DNA of 64,000 nt from an uncultured Lachnospiraceae bacterium. GTDB taxonomy: Bacteria; Bacillota; Clostridia; Lachnospirales; Lachnospiraceae. The notes below the pieces were generated by a model. That model was not told the origin of the DNA. It saw only the letters and a list, made by a program, of their open reading frames with translations, and did no database searches. A program made the position numbers and the translations under genes. Every line of letters begins with the position of its first letter. The stretch's first letter is position 1. Where the stretch lies: NCBI GenBank assembly GCA_910585295.1, contig CAJUDE010000045.1, positions 1 to 64,000 on the forward strand, in the 5' to 3' direction. Below, in pieces: positions 59,392 through 64,000 of the stretch.

Positions 59392-60208
59392 TCTGTATAA
59401 GCAGCGGTATATCGTTGCCAATAACAATGACAGAAGGATTATCAATTCCAACTCCAGGATTGAAGAGCGGATGCAGGAATTAAAAGAAGAGCTGGCAAAG
59501 AACCTGGCTTTCCAGCAGTCCGCGGATGGTTTTGTGGAAGGGCTGCCAATGGAACTAGTGGACGCCGTCCCCAAGGAGCCGGAGGCTACTCCAGCGGAGC
59601 TTTTGGAGAAAGCCAGGGAGGAGTCAGAAGCTATCCTTGCAGAGGCAAATGCCAAAGCGGGGGCCATCCTTGCTGAAGCGAAAGAGAAGGCAGTTACCAT
59701 TCAGGAGCAGGCAAAAGAAGCCGGATATGAAGCAGGGTATGGGAACGGGCTTCAAGAAGGCAATGAAAAGGCAGAGGCAGCCCTTGCCCTTGAGCAGGAG
59801 CGGATGGAAGGGGAGCAGCGCCGCCTGGAAGAGGAATACAGACAGAAGATTGAAGAGTTGGAGCCTTATCTGGTCGATATTGTGGCAGATGTATTTGAAA
59901 AAGTGTTCCATGTACAGTTTGACGATAAAAAAGAAATTTTAATTTACCTGATCCAGCAGGCAATCCTAAGCGCTGAGGGGACGAAAGATTTTCAGGTAAG
60001 GGTGAGTTTGAAAGACTATGAGTTTATGGAAAACCATAAAGCAGAAATTACGGAACGGGTTGGGGGAGCCGTGAACGTAGAAATCATGGCAGATGCAAGC
60101 TTAAAAGAGCGGCAGTGCATGATTGAAACAGATTCAGGCATATTTGACTGTGGTTCAGACGTCCAGCTCGATAATCTGATAAAGGCACTGCGGTCATTAA
60201 GTGTGTGA
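59384..60208 (+). CDS. fliH: Flagellar assembly protein FliH
   Basis: A 274-residue regulator of the FliI ATPase. A long Ala/Glu-rich coiled coil (about 60-165) includes glycine-spaced repeats (GYEAGYGNGLQEGNEKA), followed by the C-terminal FliI-binding domain. TTG 59384 is used because GGAGGTGA stands 8 nt before it; a GTG at 59372 would fall inside that site. It overlaps fliG by 8 nt. Confidence 0.88.
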   Translation: MSNLYKQRYIVANNNDRRIINSNSRIEERMQELKEELAKNLAFQQSADGFVEGLPMELVDAVPKEPEATPAELLEKAREESEAILAEANAKAGAILAEAKEKAVTIQEQAKEAGYEAGYGNGLQEGNEKAEAALALEQERMEGEQRRLEEEYRQKIEELEPYLVDIVADVFEKVFHVQFDDKKEILIYLIQQAILSAEGTKDFQVRVSLKDYEFMENHKAEITERVGGAVNVEIMADASLKERQCMIETDSGIFDCGSDVQLDNLIKALRSLSV

Positions 60209-60218
60209 GGAAAGTGTT

Positions 60219-61523
60219 GTGACATATAATTTAGATAAATATTACCAACTAGCAGATAATAATTATTACAGACATCTTGGAAAAGTAGTTAAAATTGTAG
60301 GACTTACGATTGAATCTGTGGGACCAAACGCCAAACTGAATGACTTATGCCGAATCATTGTTGACCAAAACAGGAATATTTCTATTATGGCAGAAGTAGT
60401 TGGGTTCAGGGACAAAAGACTGCTTCTTATGCCTTATGAAAGTGTGGAAGGATTGGGCGTAGGATGTATCGTAGAGAATACGGGACATCCTTTGTCTGTT
60501 TATGTAGGGGATGAGATGCTAGGGCATACCTTAGATGGTATGGGAAGGCCTACAGATATTGAGGAATTGGCATTGCGGGAGGAATACCCGGTAGACGCCG
60601 CGCCCCCAGACCCCATGGACAGGGTAATCATTAACGAAGTGCTTCCTTTGGGCGTAAAAGCAGTGGATGGGCTGATTACCGTAGGGAAAGGGCAGAGGAT
60701 TGGCATTTTTGCAGGCTCTGGCGTTGGGAAAAGCACGCTCCTTGGGATGTTTGCCAGGAACACAAGGGCGGACATCAATGTAATTGCGCTGATTGGGGAA
60801 CGTGGAAGGGAAGTGCGGGAGTTTATCGAACGTGATATGGGTGAAGAAGGGATGCGCCGTTCCGTTGTGATTGTGGCCACTTCTGACCGCCCGGCGCTCC
60901 TTCGCCGGAATGCGGCCAAGACGGCGACGGCTATTGCGGAATATTTTAGGGATCAAGGGAAAGACGTATTGCTGATGATGGATTCCCTAACCCGTTTTTC
61001 CATGGCGCAGAGGGAAATCGGGCTTGCATCCGGGGAACCCCCAGTGACCAGGGGATACCCCCCAAGCGTGTATTCCGAGATGCCAAAGCTATTGGAACGG
61101 GCAGGCAATTCAGATAAAGGGTCAATCACAGGCTTATACACAGTGTTGGTGGATGGGGATGACTTTAACGAGCCGATTACCGACACGGCGCGTAGTATTT
61201 TAGATGGGCATATTATGTTAGACCGGAAGCTGGCGCATAAGAACCATTATCCGGCGATTGACGTATTGCAAAGCATTTCCCGTGTAATGAACTCCATTGC
61301 AGACAGTAAGCATAAGGAAGCGGCAGGGAAATTAAAGAATGTGATGGCGACTTATCAGGAAGCGGAAGATTTGATTAACATTGGCGCCTATAAGTCTGGG
61401 TCAAATAAAAATATAGATTATGCCATTGAGAAAATAGATGCGGTGAATGGGTTTTTATTGCAGGAAACGCATGACAAATTTTCATTTGAAGAAATTATGG
61501 GCATGTTAGAAGGGCTGTTTTAA
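60219..61523 (+). CDS. fliI: Flagellum-specific ATPase FliI
   Basis: A 434-residue F1-beta-like ATPase of the flagellar export system. Walker A is GSGVGKST (166-173), Walker B LLMMDSLTRF, and LIGERGREVREF and GYPPSVYSEMPKLLERAG are family motifs. GTG 60219 is preferred over GTG 60201 because GAGGAA precedes it at normal spacing and the family start follows. It lies 10 nt after fliH. Confidence 0.95.
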   Translation: MTYNLDKYYQLADNNYYRHLGKVVKIVGLTIESVGPNAKLNDLCRIIVDQNRNISIMAEVVGFRDKRLLLMPYESVEGLGVGCIVENTGHPLSVYVGDEMLGHTLDGMGRPTDIEELALREEYPVDAAPPDPMDRVIINEVLPLGVKAVDGLITVGKGQRIGIFAGSGVGKSTLLGMFARNTRADINVIALIGERGREVREFIERDMGEEGMRRSVVIVATSDRPALLRRNAAKTATAIAEYFRDQGKDVLLMMDSLTRFSMAQREIGLASGEPPVTRGYPPSVYSEMPKLLERAGNSDKGSITGLYTVLVDGDDFNEPITDTARSILDGHIMLDRKLAHKNHYPAIDVLQSISRVMNSIADSKHKEAAGKLKNVMATYQEAEDLINIGAYKSGSNKNIDYAIEKIDAVNGFLLQETHDKFSFEEIMGMLEGLF

Positions 61524-61526
61524 GTT

Positions 61527-61976
61527 ATGGCAAAGTTTTCTTATAAGATGCAGAATATCCTGGATGTAAAATACAAGCTGGAGACACAGGCAAAGACGGC
61601 TTTTTCCATGGCAGCTTCCAGGCTGAACCAGGAGGAAGAGAAGCTAGAAGGGCTGCACCAGCGCAGAAGGGCATATGAGAGCCATGCCAAGGAGCTTGTG
61701 GCAGATAAACTAGATTTTCGGGAAATTAAGGTAAACCGTATTGCCATTGAGACGGTGAAGGGCGCAATCCAGAACCAGGTTGTGGCGGTGCATGTGGCGC
61801 AGCGTAACTTAGAGAATGCCAGGATCCGTTTGAAAGATGTAATGACGGAGAGGAAAACCCATGAAATTTTAAAAGAAAAAGCTTTTGATGAATTTAAGAA
61901 GGAACTGGAAAAAGAAGAGAGCAAGGCGGTGGATGAGCTGGTAAGCTTTACCCATAACCATGCCAAGGAAGAGTAA
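61527..61976 (+). CDS. fliJ: Flagellar export chaperone FliJ
   Basis: A 149-residue basic protein that is helical throughout (KFSYKMQNILDVKYKLETQAKT at the start, then heptads to the end). FliJ forms a coiled coil that links FliI to the export gate. It starts 3 nt after fliI. The sequence is typical of fast-evolving FliJ, and position supports the call. Confidence 0.88.
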   Translation: MAKFSYKMQNILDVKYKLETQAKTAFSMAASRLNQEEEKLEGLHQRRRAYESHAKELVADKLDFREIKVNRIAIETVKGAIQNQVVAVHVAQRNLENARIRLKDVMTERKTHEILKEKAFDEFKKELEKEESKAVDELVSFTHNHAKEE

Positions 61977-61989
61977 GGTGGTGGACAGC

Positions 61990-62847
61990 ATGGCAGAAGA
62001 TGTATTGGATCAGTTAGACGGTGAGTCAGGCGCATTAGATAAAAAGGCCCGTAAGAAAGCTGAAAAAGCAAGGAAAAAAGAGGAAAAGAAGCAGCGGAAA
62101 GAAGAAAAGAAGCAACAGGGGGAGGAAGCGGCGGAAGAAGAGGATGGCGGCGGAAGCAAGATTGCAGTGGTCCTTGCCACGATTGTGTTTATTGCCATCT
62201 GGCTTGCAATCCTTGGGCTGATTATTAAGATGGATATTGGGGGCTTTGGGTCCACAGTGCTGCAGCCTATCCTAAAAGATGTCCCAGTAGTCAATAAAAT
62301 CCTCCCAGAAAGCGCGGAGGGGCCGGTCGTGGACGCCCAATACCCTTATACTACCTTAAACGAGGCGATTGAGCGCATTAAAGAGTTGGAAGTGGAACTT
62401 TCCAACGCCCAGACCCAGACAGAGGGGAACTCTGATTATGTAGCCCAATTGGAGGCGGAAGTTGCCAGATTACGGGAATTTGAGAGTGAGCAGTCTGCTT
62501 TTGAGGAGGAAAAGACGAAATTCTATAAAGAGGTTGTGTTCAATGAAAATGCGCCCGATATATCTGAATATAAAGCGTATTATGAGGGCATTGACCCTGC
62601 CAATGCGGAGGTGCTGTATAAACAGGTAGTCCAGCAGCAGCAGGCAAGTGAAGAAATTGAAGAATATGCCAAGACTTATTCTGAGATGAAGCCGAACCAG
62701 GCAGCGGCAATTATGGAAGCCATGCAGGATAATTTGAAATTGGTGGTGAAAATACTGCAGAATATGGAGACAGATGCAAGGAGCAAGATCCTTGCAGCCA
62801 TGGATGCTGAGGTAGCGGCAAGGATAACCAAAATGATGGAACCATAA
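61990..62847 (+). CDS. MotE/YlxF-like flagellar protein with MgtE N-terminal-like domain
   Basis: A 285-residue protein. A highly charged Lys/Glu head (about 15-55) precedes one membrane helix (about 58-80), a periplasmic coiled coil (about 120-170) and a C-terminal domain like the MgtE intracellular N domain (YKQVVQQQQASEEIEEYAKTYSEM, MKPNQAAAIMEAM, ILAAMDAEVAARITKMM). This is the ylxF position of the Bacillus flagellar operon; MotE-like proteins stabilise motor parts. ATG 61990 follows AAGGTGG by 8 nt; an ATG at 61960 inside fliJ is less likely. Confidence 0.82.
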   Translation: MAEDVLDQLDGESGALDKKARKKAEKARKKEEKKQRKEEKKQQGEEAAEEEDGGGSKIAVVLATIVFIAIWLAILGLIIKMDIGGFGSTVLQPILKDVPVVNKILPESAEGPVVDAQYPYTTLNEAIERIKELEVELSNAQTQTEGNSDYVAQLEAEVARLREFESEQSAFEEEKTKFYKEVVFNENAPDISEYKAYYEGIDPANAEVLYKQVVQQQQASEEIEEYAKTYSEMKPNQAAAIMEAMQDNLKLVVKILQNMETDARSKILAAMDAEVAARITKMMEP

Positions 62848-62934
62848 TGCTGGCGCCACATATTATAATCATGGTTATAGGGTTCCGTATGGAATCATAT
62901 AATAAATAATCTTATGAAAGGAAGGAGGAAGGCT

Positions 62935-64000
62935 ATGACAAGCAGCAAGATATCCCAGCTTGCGGCTTTGATGAGAAGCTCAGAGCTGGTGAACGCCCAG
63001 AAAAGCCCACAACAGGGAAACAGCCCTGCTTTTGGGGCATTGTTAAGCCAGACGGCTGACAGTGGAAAAGGGGACGCCTACGCTTGGAATGGGAATTTAG
63101 TAAAGCCCCCCAAGGTAGAGTTGACGAACCAGGCTACGTTTGTGAAAGAGCCTTCTGGGACTGGGTACCAAAACCCTGTCGCAAAAACGGATACTGCAGA
63201 TATCCAAGGCAGGCTGCCAGAGGATACACAAGGGAAGCTGGAGTCATTTGATAAGGAAGTGGCTGAGGCAGTGGCAGAAGAGTTAGGCGTGACAGAAGAA
63301 GAAGTCAGGGAAGCCATGGAGAATTTAGGCATTACTGCACTGGATTTGACAGACCCATCGAAACTGGCTAGCCTTGTGATGGAGGTGACAGGAAGCGAGG
63401 ATATTGGCTCCTTATTGTTCAGTGAAGGTTTCCAGCAGCTTATTGGAGAGGTTGGGGAGCTGTCACAGGATTTGATGGCGCAGCTAAACCTTTCACCGGA
63501 AGAAATGGAACAGGTAATGGGGCAATTAAAGGAAATGCTTGTGGAAAACCAAGAAGCGCCGTTGCCAGAGAATCCAGGGCAGGAGATGTCCCAGCTTGAA
63601 ACAGCAGAGGCTGAAACAGTGGAGGCCTCGGCAGAAGAAGTTAGCCAAGAGGGGGATAAGGTTTTAAAAACCCAAACAGAAGCAGCAGCAACAGAACAGA
63701 AAGTGCAAGGCTCAAACGCACAGGATAAGCCAGAGCAAGCAAATGCAGTGGAGAACCCAGAAGATGCTCAGGAAGGCGTAAGCAAGCTGGCAAATGCAGA
63801 TGCACAGCAGCAGGAAACCCCAGAGGAAAACAGTGAGGAAGGCCAAAAATCCCTTTCAGAACTGACCCAAGGCCCCAAAGCGTCAGATAAGGCAGAAACC
63901 CGTACAGAACAGCACCAGGTGACTTACCAAACCACGGCACAAACGGTAAATCAGGGACAGGCAGTTGAAGTCACACAGACTGTCGTGCAGGTTCGGGTAG
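62935..64000 (+). CDS. fliK: Flagellar hook-length control protein FliK, N-terminal part
   Basis: The frame is open from ATG 62935 (AAGGAGGAA upstream) to the window end, at least 355 residues. It starts MTSSKISQLAALMRSSEL and is hydrophilic, low in complexity and rich in Glu, Gln, Ala, Thr and Ser, with long Glu/Gln-Ala stretches from about residue 200. This fits the N-terminal ruler part of FliK, which is exported to measure hook length. The conserved C-terminal domain lies beyond the window. Position after fliJ and the ylxF-like gene supports the call. Confidence 0.8.
   Translation, partial: MTSSKISQLAALMRSSELVNAQKSPQQGNSPAFGALLSQTADSGKGDAYAWNGNLVKPPKVELTNQATFVKEPSGTGYQNPVAKTDTADIQGRLPEDTQGKLESFDKEVAEAVAEELGVTEEEVREAMENLGITALDLTDPSKLASLVMEVTGSEDIGSLLFSEGFQQLIGEVGELSQDLMAQLNLSPEEMEQVMGQLKEMLVENQEAPLPENPGQEMSQLETAEAETVEASAEEVSQEGDKVLKTQTEAAATEQKVQGSNAQDKPEQANAVENPEDAQEGVSKLANADAQQQETPEENSEEGQKSLSELTQGPKASDKAETRTEQHQVTYQTTAQTVNQGQAVEVTQTVVQVRV

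Overview
The window looks like chromosomal DNA of an anaerobic, spore-forming, flagellated Firmicute, most likely a member of the Lachnospiraceae. This is inferred from gene content: a fused AccD-AccA, FabK instead of FabI, CodY, a sporulation sigma-K, DUF1292 and DUF4250 proteins, a group-B-type [FeFe] hydrogenase, degraded Rpn-type nucleases, and TTG/GTG starts behind strong AGGAGG sites. No rRNA or tRNA gene was seen, so the species cannot be fixed.

Layout. 1-2.8 kb is the edge of a mobile element: two overlapping large serine recombinases, visibly richer in G+C than what follows, the first cut by the window start. 2.8-6.3 kb holds an unknown gene and a graveyard of mobile DNA (a 19-21 bp minisatellite, a headless recombinase, a DUF2087 remnant, an internally deleted Rpn nuclease, a TnpW-like gene, a transposase tail). 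6.4-10.5 kb is iron and redox: feoAB behind a promoter overlapped by a perfect 7-1-7 Fur-type box, then a hydrogenase. 10.5-17.6 kb carries a dead sortase, a 314-bp MITE-like inverted-repeat element, a PadR/DUF2812/ABC exporter operon behind its own dyad operator, an AraC regulator, a VOC protein and an FAD-Rieske oxidoreductase.

17.6-27.9 kb is a divergent amino-sugar/sialic acid locus. The leftward arm is nagB-nagA-ROK kinase-RpiR regulator. The rightward arm is a sugar-binding lipoprotein, two permeases, YhcH/NanQ, NanA, NanE and an SGNH esterase. Together they can import sialic acid, cleave it to ManNAc and pyruvate, phosphorylate and epimerise ManNAc to GlcNAc-6-P, then deacetylate and deaminate it to fructose-6-P. 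Two operator-like palindromes sit between the arms. 27.9-35.6 kb is mixed: a 36-bp tandem repeat, a MIF-like tautomerase, a half copy of the MITE-like element, a DUF4190 protein, gltX, an acyltransferase, a UvrD-type helicase frameshifted in its Walker A motif, DUF1292 and HD-GYP proteins.

35.7-45.0 kb is a type II fatty acid operon (acpP-fabK-fabD-fabG-fabF-accB-fabZ-accC-accDA-FabK-like oxidoreductase). 45.1-49.3 kb has a GH13 debranching-enzyme-like protein with all catalytic residues replaced, TraX, DUF5662 and DUF4250 proteins and sigK. 49.4-64.0 kb runs yifB-dprA-topA-codY and then flgB-flgC-fliE-fliF-fliG-fliH-fliI-fliJ-motE/ylxF-like-fliK. This is the order known from Bacillus subtilis with the genes between topA and codY missing. 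fliK runs off the end.
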